A stretch of 64,000 nt of DNA. Source: UBA1444 sp964601085. GTDB lineage: Bacteria; Bacillota; Negativicutes; UBA1444. The position numbers and the translations under genes are program-made. Each line of letters starts with the position of its first letter. Within the stretch, counting starts at the first letter, position 1. Under the pieces are notes generated by a model. The model made no database searches and was not told where the DNA came from. It worked only from the letters and a program-made list of their open reading frames with translations. The stretch is taken from assembly GCA_964601085.1 (NCBI GenBank), contig CAZRLN010000007.1, positions 17,203 to 81,202 on the forward strand. Direction: 5' to 3'. Of this stretch, positions 41,952-51,011 are shown one piece after another.

Positions 41952-43694
41952 ATGCAGATGCGGATCGGGACTAAAATTGGCGCCGGGTTTGCGGCAATGC
42001 TGGTCATGGTTGGATTGATGGCGGCGATCGCGATTTATTCGTTGCAGGCGGCGAAGAATCAGCTGGAGATCCTGCATGAAACCAATCGGCGACTGGTGCT
42101 GGAAATGAAAATGGACTCGGAGGCTGGCAATATTTTGTCCTGTATTCGCGGCTTCGTTGCCTTTGGAGACGAGAACTACATTTATCAGGCGGAAAATTCC
42201 GCCACCAACATTGCCAACATGGCGGCTGACTTGAAAAAACTCCTGGATGATGAAAAAGCCCGGGAAAATGTCGATTCGCTGGTCAACGAGGTCATTGACT
42301 ACAAAATGAAAATGACAGAGAAATTGGTGCCGGCCGTCAAGGAATATTATGCGGCGACGCGCGCCCAGCGGGATGCGGCTTATTCTGCGGAAACCGTCGA
42401 AAGCAAACGGATTCAGGCCATTTCGCTGGCGATCACTTTTAACTCGGAAGCGCAGTCGGTGAAGCGGAGTATTCTCAATCTGGCGGAATTGGACGAAAGA
42501 ACCGTGTCGGAAACAGTGGAAGCATCCTCCACCGCCGCCAATCAGGCAGTCCTGTTCGCAACCGTGACAGGAGCGACTGCCCTGGCGATTGGAGTATTGC
42601 TCAGCATTCTTTTATCCCGGGCGGTTCGTCGTCCATTGAAAATTTTGGCCGATGGCGCGGTGCTTTATTCCCAGGGGGATTTGACCCGGACGATTCTCGT
42701 TTCTTCACGGGACGAGATCGGTGAGGTCGGGGCCGCCATGAACCGGATGCAGGATCATTTGAAGTCGCTGGTCCTGAATATCCGGCAGAAATCGGAACTG
42801 CTGGCGCAAGCCGCCGGGCAATTGGGCGCCAATGCGGATCAGTCGGCCGATTCCGCTAATTCTGTCGCTGAAGCCATTTCGGAAGTCGCGGCAGGGGCTG
42901 ACAATCAGAATAGAACGATCGAGAAAGTCATGAGCAATGTTGCCCAAAATGCGGAAGATGTCCGACACATGGGGAAGCAGGCGGCCGGTGCGGCGGAAAG
43001 CTCGAAAGCAGTGGCGCATAAGGCGGAAGACGGCGAAGTTGCAGCAGAACGGGCCGTGAATCAAATGGACCAGATCGAAGAAACCGTGGAACGTTCAGCG
43101 ACCGTCGTCGCTAAGTTGGGCACGATGTCCCAGGAGATTGGACACATCGTGGAAACGATTTCCGACATCGCCGGACAGACGAATCTGTTGGCGTTGAATG
43201 CGGCGATTGAAGCCGCGCGGGCCGGCGAATCCGGCAGGGGATTTTCCGTGGTGGCGGAAGAGGTGCGTAAGCTGGCGGAGCAATCCGATCAGGCGGCGCA
43301 GAAGATCGCGACGCTGATTGGCGGGATTCAGGCGGAAACGGAAAATGCGGTTGCCGTCATGGCGACAGGAACGCGGGAAGTCCGCACCGGCGCTGAAGTG
43401 GTTCGAACGGCGGGCCGGTCCTTTCAGGAAATTAATGAACTCGTCGCCGCTGTGTCGGGCCAGGTTCGGGGCATTAGTGAATCGTTCGGCTCCCTGGCCG
43501 AGGGGAACACACAAATTTTGCAAGCGATGCACGATCTGAAATTTATTGGCGAATCCGCATCACAACAAACGCAGAATGTCTCGGCGGCCACGCAGGAACA
43601 ATCCGCCGCCATGCAAGAAATTGCGTCGGCTGGACACGAACTGGCGAGATATGCCGAAGAGCTGCAACAGGCGGTGAACCAGTTTAAGGTGTGA
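41952..43694 (+). CDS. Methyl-accepting chemotaxis protein
   Basis: This 580-residue transmembrane chemoreceptor has helices at about 8-29 and 193-217, an all-helical periplasmic sensing domain (CHASE3 or 4-helix type) between them, HAMP at about 215-270, and a signalling domain with the tip NLLALNAAIEAARAGESGRG. It ends with QAVNQFKV. It lies between two terminators, so it is monocistronic. Its neighbours (hutH, livJ) hint at amino acid taxis but this is not provable here. Confidence 0.92.
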   Translation: MQMRIGTKIGAGFAAMLVMVGLMAAIAIYSLQAAKNQLEILHETNRRLVLEMKMDSEAGNILSCIRGFVAFGDENYIYQAENSATNIANMAADLKKLLDDEKARENVDSLVNEVIDYKMKMTEKLVPAVKEYYAATRAQRDAAYSAETVESKRIQAISLAITFNSEAQSVKRSILNLAELDERTVSETVEASSTAANQAVLFATVTGATALAIGVLLSILLSRAVRRPLKILADGAVLYSQGDLTRTILVSSRDEIGEVGAAMNRMQDHLKSLVLNIRQKSELLAQAAGQLGANADQSADSANSVAEAISEVAAGADNQNRTIEKVMSNVAQNAEDVRHMGKQAAGAAESSKAVAHKAEDGEVAAERAVNQMDQIEETVERSATVVAKLGTMSQEIGHIVETISDIAGQTNLLALNAAIEAARAGESGRGFSVVAEEVRKLAEQSDQAAQKIATLIGGIQAETENAVAVMATGTREVRTGAEVVRTAGRSFQEINELVAAVSGQVRGISESFGSLAEGNTQILQAMHDLKFIGESASQQTQNVSAATQEQSAAMQEIASAGHELARYAEELQQAVNQFKV

Positions 43695-43724
43695 CACTTG
43701 CGATGAGGATACGGTGGGACTATG

Positions 43725-43754
43725 AAAAATCCGGGCAAACGGCCCGGATTTTTT
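43725..43754. terminator. Terminator shared by the chemoreceptor and hydF genes
   Basis: AATCCGGGC and GCCCGGATT pair with runs of A before and T after, so it works on both strands. Confidence 0.85.
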
Positions 43755-43762
43755 ATTTGGGA

Positions 43763-44995
43763 TTATTCTTCTTCATCCAGGATTTCCTGCAACAGGGGAA
43801 ACGGCGACAGGGCCCGGCGCAGGATGCCCATCAGGGCGGCGATCGCCACTCCGTAGTTGACGATCGGGACGCCGGCCTGCTGGACCTGAACGATCCGGGC
43901 CAGCATTTCCCGGCGGTTGGTCATGCAGGCGCCGCAGTGGAGAACCAGCTTGTATTCGCTTAAGTTTTCCGGGAAGGTCGGGCCGCTGGAATGATCGACG
44001 ACTAACTCGCCGCCCACATGCTGGCGCAGCCAGCGGGGAATTTTGACGGTGCCGATATCATCCTCGACCCGGTGGTGGGTGCAGGATTCACTGATGAGGA
44101 CTTTGTCGCCGGGCCGCAGTCGATCGATGGCTTTGGCGCCGCGCACCATCGTTTCCAGATCGCCCTTGTAGCGGGCAAATAGAATGGAAAAGGAGGTGAG
44201 CAGCACATCCGGCGGCGTGTCGGCATCCGCCTTCAAAAAAACCTGTGAATCGGTGATCACGATTTTCGGTTTGCGGTTCAGGCTGGCGATGCAATCCTTC
44301 AGTTCCCGTTCTTTGACCGTATAGGCCATCGCGTCATGATCGAGAATATCTCGGATCATCTGCACTTGCGGCAAAATAAGCCGGCCGGCGGGCGCCGCCA
44401 GATCGATCGGCACGACCAGAACGGCGATATCGCCGGGTTGAAGCAGGTCGCCGACAATGGTCTGGGTATCCCAGCGCGCCGGCGCATGACGTACCATGGC
44501 GATTTTTAACTCGCCGATTCCTTTGCGTTCCTGGGCGCTGACCGCCACGGCGGCGACTGCGCCGAGTTCTTTTTGCGTATGGTCCAGAAGATTGTCCGAA
44601 ACTTCCTGCAAGTCGGTTTTATTAAATACGAGAATAAACGGGATTTTTTGTTCGACGCAACGGGCGGCGAGATCTTGTTCCGGCTGGCCGACGCCGAGAA
44701 CGGCATCCACGACCAGAAGCACGAGGTCCGATTTGCGCAGAACCTCCAGTGATTTGGCGATCCGCAACCGCCCCAGCTCGCCGATGTCGTCCAGTCCGGC
44801 GGTGTCGATGACTACTACGGGCCCAATCGGCAGAATCTCCATGGATTTGTAGACAGGATCGGTCGTGGTTCCGGCCACGGCGGAAACGATGGCTAGAGAC
44901 TGATTGGTCAGGGCGTTGATCAGACTGGATTTTCCGGCGTTGCGGCGGCCAAAGAGCGCAATATGCAACCGGTTGCCGCGAGGGGTTTCAAGCAT
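43763..44995 (-). CDS. hydF: [FeFe]-hydrogenase maturation GTPase HydF
   Basis: This 410-residue scaffold protein carries the diiron subcluster to apo-hydrogenase HydA. It has a GTPase domain (GRRNAGKSSLIN; DTAGLDDIGELG; VFNKTDLQ), a dimerisation domain, and the C-terminal cluster site with Cys-x-His in ESCTHHR and, about 50 residues on, HCGAC. This matches the HydF pattern. Its gene overlaps the aspartase gene by eight bases in a three-gene operon. HydE, HydG and the hydrogenase itself are not in the window. Confidence 0.94.
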   Translation of the reverse strand: MLETPRGNRLHIALFGRRNAGKSSLINALTNQSLAIVSAVAGTTTDPVYKSMEILPIGPVVVIDTAGLDDIGELGRLRIAKSLEVLRKSDLVLLVVDAVLGVGQPEQDLAARCVEQKIPFILVFNKTDLQEVSDNLLDHTQKELGAVAAVAVSAQERKGIGELKIAMVRHAPARWDTQTIVGDLLQPGDIAVLVVPIDLAAPAGRLILPQVQMIRDILDHDAMAYTVKERELKDCIASLNRKPKIVITDSQVFLKADADTPPDVLLTSFSILFARYKGDLETMVRGAKAIDRLRPGDKVLISESCTHHRVEDDIGTVKIPRWLRQHVGGELVVDHSSGPTFPENLSEYKLVLHCGACMTNRREMLARIVQVQQAGVPIVNYGVAIAALMGILRRALSPFPLLQEILDEEE

Positions 44996-46418
44996 GGGGA
45001 TGGACCTCCTTTGATTTAGCGACGACGGATTTCTTTACCATGCCAGGACGGGTCAAGGATTCCGGACGCAACAGAGTGTCCAGCTCGTCCGGTGTGAATA
45101 GCTGGGAGTCTAGCAGAGCCTGCTTGACCGGAGCCTGATCGGCCAAAGCCTGTTTGGCGACGGCAGCGGCCCGGTCATAGCCAATCAGCGGCGCCAAGGC
45201 GGTAATCAGGGCGACGCTGTTTTCCAGGTGGCCGAGACAACGACTGGGATTGGCTTCAATGCCGGCAATGCAGCGTTCGGCAAATAGACGCATTGTTTGC
45301 GTGAGTTCTTCCATGGCCGGCAGAATATTGGCGGCTACGAGCGGCAAAAAGGCATTCAGTTCCAGCTGACCGCCTTGCGCGGCCAAGGTGATGGCCAGAT
45401 CCCGGGCGATGGTCTGATAACCGACCTGGGCAACCATTTCGGGGATGACCGGGTTCACCTTGCCCGGCATGATGGAGGAGCCGGCCTGGAGATCGGGTAG
45501 CCGGATTTCACTGAAGCCGCCTCGTGGGCCGGAAGACAGCAACCGCAGATCATTGCTGATTTTTATCAGGGTGGCGGCGCAGGCCTTGAGCAATCCGGAC
45601 ACCTCGACAAACACATCGGCATTTTGCGTGGTATCCATCATGTTTTCGTCGCGGGCCAGGCCGATGCCGGTCAGACCCCGCAACCGCTCCACCACGCCAA
45701 AGACATATTTTCGCTCCGCATTGAGACCGGTGCCGACGGCGGTGCCGCCGAGATTGACTTCGCGCAGGCGTTCTTCCACTTTGTAAAGACGCCAGCGGTC
45801 ACGGGCAATGGCTTCCGCCCAGGCGGCGAATTCCTGACCCAGGGTAATCGGAACGGCATCTTGCATTTCCGTTCGGCCCAACTTCAGGACGCCGGCGAAT
45901 TCAGCTTCCTTTTTCTGCAATGCTCCCTGAAGCTGGGCACACGCTTCCGACAAGGGCTGCAACAGCCGGATGGCGGCCAGGCGAAGCGCCGTCGGGTAAA
46001 CATCATTGGTGGATTGGGACAGGTTGACATGATCCAGGGGATGGACCAGGGAATAATCGCCCTTCTGCCCGTCCAGTAGTTCGATGGCCCGGTTGGCGAT
46101 GACTTCGTTCAGGTTCATGTTGGTGGAAGTGCCGGCGCCGCCTTGCAGGGCATCCACCGGGAACTGGTCGGCCAGGTTGCCGTCGGCGATTTCGGCGGCT
46201 GCCTGGAAAATGGCCGAACCCAGACGTGCATCCAGCAGCCCCAGCGACATATTCATTTCCACGGCGGCTTGCTTGACGGTCGCCAGGGCCCGGATCAATT
46301 CAGGATGGACAAGCTGCCGGGAAACACGGAAATTTTCCATGGCCCGCACGGTATGGATTCCATAATAGGCGTTGACCGGAACATCCTTTGCGCCGAGAAA
46401 ATCATTTTCCGTCCGCAT
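44988..46418 (-). CDS. aspA: Aspartate ammonia-lyase
   Basis: This 476-residue enzyme of the fumarase/aspartase superfamily reversibly splits aspartate to fumarate and ammonia. The signature GSSIMPGKVNP is followed by VIPEMV; GGAGTSTNMNLNEV and the SQSTNDVYPTA segment match aspartase. CGGAGG lies ahead of the ATG. Aspartase genes are known to accompany the [FeFe]-hydrogenase maturation genes in anaerobes, possibly to supply ammonia used in assembling the cluster bridge. Here it sits between a TM1266-like regulator and hydF. Confidence 0.9.
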   Translation of the reverse strand: MRTENDFLGAKDVPVNAYYGIHTVRAMENFRVSRQLVHPELIRALATVKQAAVEMNMSLGLLDARLGSAIFQAAAEIADGNLADQFPVDALQGGAGTSTNMNLNEVIANRAIELLDGQKGDYSLVHPLDHVNLSQSTNDVYPTALRLAAIRLLQPLSEACAQLQGALQKKEAEFAGVLKLGRTEMQDAVPITLGQEFAAWAEAIARDRWRLYKVEERLREVNLGGTAVGTGLNAERKYVFGVVERLRGLTGIGLARDENMMDTTQNADVFVEVSGLLKACAATLIKISNDLRLLSSGPRGGFSEIRLPDLQAGSSIMPGKVNPVIPEMVAQVGYQTIARDLAITLAAQGGQLELNAFLPLVAANILPAMEELTQTMRLFAERCIAGIEANPSRCLGHLENSVALITALAPLIGYDRAAAVAKQALADQAPVKQALLDSQLFTPDELDTLLRPESLTRPGMVKKSVVAKSKEVHPHA

Positions 46419-46439
46419 CCTGTCGACCTCCGTTGTCTG

Positions 46440-46694
46440 TTATTTGTTGCTGAGCGCCGAGCGAACCTGGACGCCGGCAATGTTGCCGAGCTGACCGGTG
46501 AGCGCACCGATTTCATCCGTGGTCCCCTGAACAATCAGCGTAATCACCGATACGCCGCCTTCCCGGTGATGGAGGCGGGGAAGTCCCATCCGTCCGGCAA
46601 TGATCTGACCATGCCGGCTCAGGATATGATTGATTTCGGCGGCGTGGTCCGGGTCGTCGATGACGATGCCAATGAAGCCAAGTCGAATGTCCAT
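46440..46694 (-). CDS. TM1266-type ACT-domain protein, iron-only hydrogenase system regulator
   Basis: This 84-residue protein is a single ACT-like domain (LGFIGIVIDDPDHAAEINHIL; VSVITLIVQGTTDEIGALTG). It matches the small proteins named after TM1266 that accompany hydrogenase maturation genes. The ATG at 46694 follows GGAGGG by five bases. It is the first gene of the TM1266-like/aspA/hydF operon, behind a long structured leader with a terminator. Confidence 0.8.
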   Translation of the reverse strand: MDIRLGFIGIVIDDPDHAAEINHILSRHGQIIAGRMGLPRLHHREGGVSVITLIVQGTTDEIGALTGQLGNIAGVQVRSALSNK

Positions 46695-46707
46695 GATTCC
46701 CTCCAGC

Positions 46708-46838
46708 AAAAAAAATAAAAACTCTGCACCGGCGGCGCAGAGCAGATGCCCCGTACAACGACATTAAAACAATCCAATGCCGTTTTAGGCTCATCCCTTG
46801 GCGTCAGGCCGAAACCCTTTCCCTCAGGAACATTGTAT
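46708..46838 (-). promoter_or_regulatory. Structured leader with terminator upstream of the hydrogenase maturation operon
   Basis: About 130 bases lie between the promoter and the first gene. The transcript would start at or near TACAATG (46831-46837), which can pair with CGTTGTA (46754-46760) to close a domain containing further G-rich stems. A terminator follows (CTCTGC and GCAGAG, 46722-46742, then TTTTTATTTTTTTT). It looks like a riboswitch or attenuator. It matches none of the riboswitch consensus sequences I know and lacks the AATGAA loop of the other leaders. Confidence 0.55.
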
Positions 46839-46844
46839 AATTTA

Positions 46845-46873
46845 ATTATAAAACGGCGGAGAAAAATTATCAA
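46845..46873 (-). promoter_or_regulatory. Sigma-70-type promoter of the TM1266-like/aspA/hydF operon
   Basis: On the minus strand TTGATA and TATAAT are 17 bases apart, directly ahead of the structured leader. Confidence 0.7.
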
Positions 46874-46929
46874 TTCAGTGTCGATATATTTCCCGGGAAA
46901 TATAGGAGTACTATTGCCGAGGCGCCATT

Positions 46930-47775
46930 TCAGCCCTGGTTCTTCGTTAAATTTTCCGCCATATCATTCAGGGCCCGGGCCATCTCGTTGACTTCCTGCA
47001 CGGCTCCGGCCACCTGTGTGATGGCTTGGGCGACCTGCGGCATCACTTCGTCAATCCGCCGGGTCTGCTCATAATTTTTCCGGCTGTCTTCCCGAATCGT
47101 CTGCAAGGTCGATTCGATTTTTTTTATGGAATCACTCGTGGAAGTCGCCAATTTACGAATTTCGTCGGCGACCACGCCGAAGCCCCGTCCCTGTTCCCCC
47201 ACGCGGGCCGCTTCAATGGCGGCGTTCAGGCCCAGCATGTTTGTTTGGCCGGCAATGGCTTTGATCAGGCCGACAACTTGGTCTGTATCCTGCAGCCTTC
47301 CCTGCGATTCACCGGCCGCGGTGGACATGGTTCGGCTGAGAGCACTGATTTCCTGGGTTTGCGCGGAAATTTCCTCCGATGTGCTGGCCAGGGTGCTGGT
47401 GGTGTCCGCCAGTTTTTGCGCCATCAGCATCAATTGATCCTGCTGTTCGACTGATTCGATGATGACGGCGCCGCCGACGACATTTCCGGCAGGATCCAGG
47501 ATCGGGGCGGCGCTGGCGATATAAGGGATCCCAAACGTGGCTTTATCGCCTCGCACCACGATCCGACGATTCTCCGCCATGGCGCGTACGACGGCGGTTC
47601 CTGGTTTAAGCGGAGTCCCGGCGCTGATTTTCAGATCCAATGTCCGTCCGGGCTTATACAGCAGATATTTTTCGCGATCGGTGACCGCCACGCCGATATC
47701 CGTGGAAAAGATTCCGCTTAACAGAGGCATGACATGGATGAATTTTTCCAGTGCGCCCTTTACTTCCTCGGCCAT
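46930..47775 (-). CDS. Soluble methyl-accepting chemotaxis-like protein
   Basis: This 281-residue cytoplasmic receptor has no membrane helix. Residues 1-125 form a small sensing domain (TDREKYLLYKPGRTLDLKISAG; GIPYIASAAPILDPAGNVVGG) and the rest a short signalling domain with tip GLNAAIEAARVGEQGRGFGVVADE. The start was placed at 47775, after GGAGAGGAG, because the longer frame lacks a ribosome site. Receptors with this layout are common in Firmicutes and may sense an internal metabolite. It is a single gene, separate from the hydrogenase operon. Confidence 0.85.
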   Translation of the reverse strand: MAEEVKGALEKFIHVMPLLSGIFSTDIGVAVTDREKYLLYKPGRTLDLKISAGTPLKPGTAVVRAMAENRRIVVRGDKATFGIPYIASAAPILDPAGNVVGGAVIIESVEQQDQLMLMAQKLADTTSTLASTSEEISAQTQEISALSRTMSTAAGESQGRLQDTDQVVGLIKAIAGQTNMLGLNAAIEAARVGEQGRGFGVVADEIRKLATSTSDSIKKIESTLQTIREDSRKNYEQTRRIDEVMPQVAQAITQVAGAVQEVNEMARALNDMAENLTKNQG

Positions 47776-48168
47776 GTTAAAACTCCTCTCCGTTGTTATT
47801 TGATCCGGTAGTGCACGCGAAGACAAATTTCCATTTGAAATAACAATGCAAGAATCATACCAGAAAGATGATAACGAGAAATATGCGGATTTCTGGAACA
47901 GTCATGGTGTTCTTGACGGATTGTGGACAGCTGTATTGCATGAATTGTTACGGCTGTGTCGAAGTTTGTGTATATAAAAGTAGACGGATTTTGAATGGAT
48001 TAGACAGAAAATAATTTCGCCACAGTCGCTGTTTTTTCCTGTCTCATGCGTCCGAACCCCGCGGAATCTTGGTTGCCGTGCGGCGGGGGTTGTAATATAA
48101 TCAGTAACAAGCGGATACGCGATCCGGGACCGTAAAGAATAAGCAGGCGGAAGAAAGGAAGTATTGTA
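47776..48168. other. Divergent intergenic region
   Basis: No convincing gene is present. It holds the upstream regions of the soluble chemoreceptor (minus) and the sulfonate-type transporter (plus), including a good promoter at 48073-48101. A frame at 48000-48536 on the minus strand is a shadow of the binding-protein gene. Confidence 0.6.
48073..48101 (+). promoter_or_regulatory. Sigma-70-type promoter of the sulfonate/taurine-type ABC operon
   Basis: TTGCCG and TATAAT are 17 bases apart, 67 bases before the first gene. No terminator lies in this leader. Confidence 0.6.
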
Positions 48169-49251
48169 GTGCTAAAGAAAAATCGAGAACTCATGATCGG
48201 TGTAGTGATGATTCTGGTGTTGGGTCTGGTACTGTCAGGTTGCGGCAAAAGCCCGGAACCGGCTAAAACGGATCCGACAAAACCGGCGGCGGTTGCACCG
48301 GTGAAAGTCAGTGTAGGGATATTGAAACTGACCAGCTCGGCGCCGATCTTCATCGGCCTGGAAAAAGGCTTTTTTAAAGAGCAGGGAATCGAGATTGAAC
48401 CGCAATGGTTTGATGCGGCGCACCCGATTGCGGTGGCTACGGCTTCCAACAAAGTGCAGGTGGGCGCGACCGGAATCACCGCCAGTCTTTTCAACATGGT
48501 GGCCGGTGGGCAGAACCTATCCATTGTGGCTGACAAGGGGCGCGAACAGAAGGGTTATTCGTCCTCGGCCGTTTTGATGCGGACCGACTTGTGGGAGAGC
48601 GGCGCCAAAAAGATTGAAGACCTGAAGGGGAAACGGGTGGGCATCACCCAAACCGGTTCCACTTTCCACTATATGCTGGGCCGTTTGTTGGAAACCAAGG
48701 GATTGAAACTGTCGGACGTCGAGATTGTTCCTCTGGGCAAACTCAGCGCGGTGATGGCGGCTTTGCAGGGAAAACAAGTGGACGCCGTGATCCTGAACGA
48801 ACCCAACATCACCAAGATGGAGAAAGCCGGACACGGCCGGGTTGTTGTACAAGTCGGGGACGCCATGGACTACCAGACTTCAGCGATCTTTTTCGCACCG
48901 GATTTTGTGAAAAACAAGGATGCGGCGGTGCGATTCCTGGCCGCCTATATCAAGGCGACTCGCTACTATTACGATGCAGTTCTGAAGCAAAAGGACGGCA
49001 AACCGGCGCCGGGCGCAAATTACGAGGAAGTCGTGGGTATTGTCGCCAAGTTTACGGGAGCGCCGGTGGCGGACATTAAAGCCGGCCTGCCGTACATGGA
49101 CCGTGACGGCAAACTATTGGCCACCGACATTCAGACGCAGATTGATTGGTATTTCAGCCACAAAATGATTGAAAAGCAATTGAATTCTTCCCAGGTGATG
49201 GATACGAAACTTTGGGAGGAGGCCTTGAAAAAGGTTGGCGCGGGAAAATGA
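48169..49251 (+). CDS. ABC substrate-binding lipoprotein, SsuA/TauA/NMT1 type
   Basis: This 360-residue lipoprotein (lipobox LSGC) is a NitT/TauT-family binding protein: SSAPIFIGLEKGFFKEQGIEIEP, ATASNKVQVGATGITAS and the LKGKRVGITQTGSTFHYML hinge. The start is a GTG after AAAGGAAG. The ATPase gene overlaps its last codons (ATGA). Members of the family bind sulfonates, taurine, nitrate or thiamine precursors. Given the taurine-type aminotransferase at 14 kb, a sulfonate is attractive, but ligand residues cannot be read off. Confidence 0.82.
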   Translation: MLKKNRELMIGVVMILVLGLVLSGCGKSPEPAKTDPTKPAAVAPVKVSVGILKLTSSAPIFIGLEKGFFKEQGIEIEPQWFDAAHPIAVATASNKVQVGATGITASLFNMVAGGQNLSIVADKGREQKGYSSSAVLMRTDLWESGAKKIEDLKGKRVGITQTGSTFHYMLGRLLETKGLKLSDVEIVPLGKLSAVMAALQGKQVDAVILNEPNITKMEKAGHGRVVVQVGDAMDYQTSAIFFAPDFVKNKDAAVRFLAAYIKATRYYYDAVLKQKDGKPAPGANYEEVVGIVAKFTGAPVADIKAGLPYMDRDGKLLATDIQTQIDWYFSHKMIEKQLNSSQVMDTKLWEEALKKVGAGK

Positions 49252-50024
49252 GGGTTGTCGTTGATCAGGTTGGCAAACAGTATGCGGGATCGGACGGAAG
49301 TCCGGTCATCGCCTTGGAAAATGTCTGCCTGACGGTGGAACAGGAAGAGTTCGTAGTTTTGGTCGGGCCGAGCGGTTGCGGCAAGTCAACCTTGCTCAAC
49401 ATGGTTGGCGGGCTATTGGCGCCGACAACCGGGCGGATTCTCATGGAAGGGCTGACGGAAGACCGGGATCCATCCGTAGGAATGGTATTTCAGGAAGTGG
49501 GCCTGTTTCCCTGGCGCACGGTGGAGAGCAATATCGGCTTCGGGCTGGAGGAATCCGGGCTGGCGGCGGCCGAGCGACGGGAACGCGTGCAACGGCACAT
49601 TGACCTGGTCGGTCTGTCCGGATTTGAAACGTCCTATCCGCACCAATTATCAGGCGGGATGCGCCAACGGGCCGGGATCGCCCGGACGTTGGCCATACAG
49701 CCGGATCTGCTGCTGATGGATGAACCGTTTTCGGCCCTGGATGCGCAGACGCGAACCCTGATGCAGGAGGAGCTGCTGCGGATCTGGGAAACCCACCGGC
49801 TGAGCACTTTATATGTGACGCACAACATTCAGGAAGCGGTCTATCTGGCGGATCGCATTGCCGTGTTGTCCCGACGCCCCGGCCGGGTCAACAGTATTTT
49901 GACGATTGATTTGCCGCGCCGGGGGCGTGACCGGGCGGAAAACATTTCCCGGTTCAATGAGTACTGCGATCACATCTGGAGCCTTATCCGCAAGGATGCG
50001 GAAGAGGCCTTGCGGGAGGTGTGA
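49248..50024 (+). CDS. ABC transporter ATPase, SsuB/TauB type
   Basis: This 258-residue ATPase has Walker A GPSGCGKST, Q-loop FQEVGLFPWRTV, signature LSGGMRQRAGIARTL and Walker B LLLMDEPFSALD. GMRQRAGIAR and FPW are typical of the nitrate/sulfonate/taurine group. It overlaps the binding-protein gene by four bases and precedes the permease by four. Confidence 0.88.
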   Translation: MRVVVDQVGKQYAGSDGSPVIALENVCLTVEQEEFVVLVGPSGCGKSTLLNMVGGLLAPTTGRILMEGLTEDRDPSVGMVFQEVGLFPWRTVESNIGFGLEESGLAAAERRERVQRHIDLVGLSGFETSYPHQLSGGMRQRAGIARTLAIQPDLLLMDEPFSALDAQTRTLMQEELLRIWETHRLSTLYVTHNIQEAVYLADRIAVLSRRPGRVNSILTIDLPRRGRDRAENISRFNEYCDHIWSLIRKDAEEALREV

Positions 50025-50028
50025 CGCG

Positions 50029-50838
50029 ATGGAACTCTATCGTCGGGAAGTAAAGTTCCGGTTAGCCTTTATGGAACGGAGAGTATCCCGTTGGACTGCT
50101 CCGGGCGGCATCGTAGCCATTCTTCTGTTGTGGCAGGCGGTATGCATGACCGGCTGGGTTTCGGAATTGTATCTGCCGGCGCCGACTTCCATTCTTCGGA
50201 TGGGATGGCAGATGACGGTCAGCGGCGAAATCGCGGTCAATCTGCAGGCCAGCCTGCAGCGGATCGCCTGGGGTTATATGATCGGCAGCGCCGCCGGCAT
50301 AAGCGTCGGCCTGTTGACTGGGTTTTCCAAATTGGCGGAAGCAGTGGGAAATCCATTGATATACTCCCTTTATCCGATTCCGAAAATCGCTTTGCTGCCC
50401 CTGATTATCCTCTGGTTGGGAATCGGCGAGGTATCCAAGGTCACGATTATCAGCCTGGGAGTGTTTTTCCCGGTCGTGATCAATACGTATTCCGGCGTGA
50501 AGAATGTGGATCCGCTGTTGATCAAGGTGGCGGTAAGCTACCGGACCTCCCGCCTGAACATGATCCGCAAGGTGATCTTGCCGGCGGCCCTGCCGGTGAT
50601 TTTTGCGGGACTGAAGCTGGCGGCGGGAACTTCGCTGTTGCTGTTGGTGGCGGCCGAAATGATCGCGGCCAAAGAAGGAATCGGCGCGATGATTCTCCAT
50701 TATGGCGATTTAATGCTGACGACGAAGCTCATGGTGGGAGTATTGGTATTGTCGCTGTTGGGGTTGGTCTTCAACCGGTTTTTGGAATGGGTGGAACGTA
50801 AACTGATTCCCTGGAAAAAAGCCGCTGGACAATCATAA
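50029..50838 (+). CDS. ABC transporter permease, SsuC/TauC type
   Basis: This 269-residue permease has six hydrophobic segments and the EAA-like loop YRTSRLNMIRKVILPAALPVIFAGL. The pattern YPIPKIALLPLIILWLGIGE is a hallmark of sulfonate/taurine/nitrate permeases. The start is the ATG at 50029, after GGGAGGTGTG. It ends the operon, followed by two strong hairpins. Confidence 0.88.
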   Translation: MELYRREVKFRLAFMERRVSRWTAPGGIVAILLLWQAVCMTGWVSELYLPAPTSILRMGWQMTVSGEIAVNLQASLQRIAWGYMIGSAAGISVGLLTGFSKLAEAVGNPLIYSLYPIPKIALLPLIILWLGIGEVSKVTIISLGVFFPVVINTYSGVKNVDPLLIKVAVSYRTSRLNMIRKVILPAALPVIFAGLKLAAGTSLLLLVAAEMIAAKEGIGAMILHYGDLMLTTKLMVGVLVLSLLGLVFNRFLEWVERKLIPWKKAAGQS

Positions 50839-50893
50839 GAAGGATTGTCCGGAACAACGCCGAATGTTCCGGCGTTAAGGATAAGCAATCGAG

Positions 50894-50927
50894 AAGGGCC
50901 CGGGTGCGAAGAACACCCGGGCCCTTT
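50894..50927. terminator. GC-rich hairpin after the permease gene
   Basis: GGGCCCGGGTG and CACCCGGGCCC pair perfectly around a seven-base loop. The flanking AA and TTT extend the stem, though the T-run is short. Confidence 0.7.
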
Positions 50928-50934
50928 GACATGC

Positions 50935-50970
50935 GACGAAGCCTTCCGCCGATCGGCGGAAGGCTTCGTC
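50935..50970. repeat. 36-base perfect palindrome
   Basis: GACGAAGCCTTCCGCC and its exact complement are joined by GATC, itself a palindrome. It lies between convergent genes and may be the terminator of the ammonium transporter gene on the minus strand, although no T-run follows on either side. Confidence 0.7.
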
Positions 50971-51011
50971 AGGGGGGGAGGGGAAGAGGGGGGGTATAGC
51001 AAATCCAGCGG

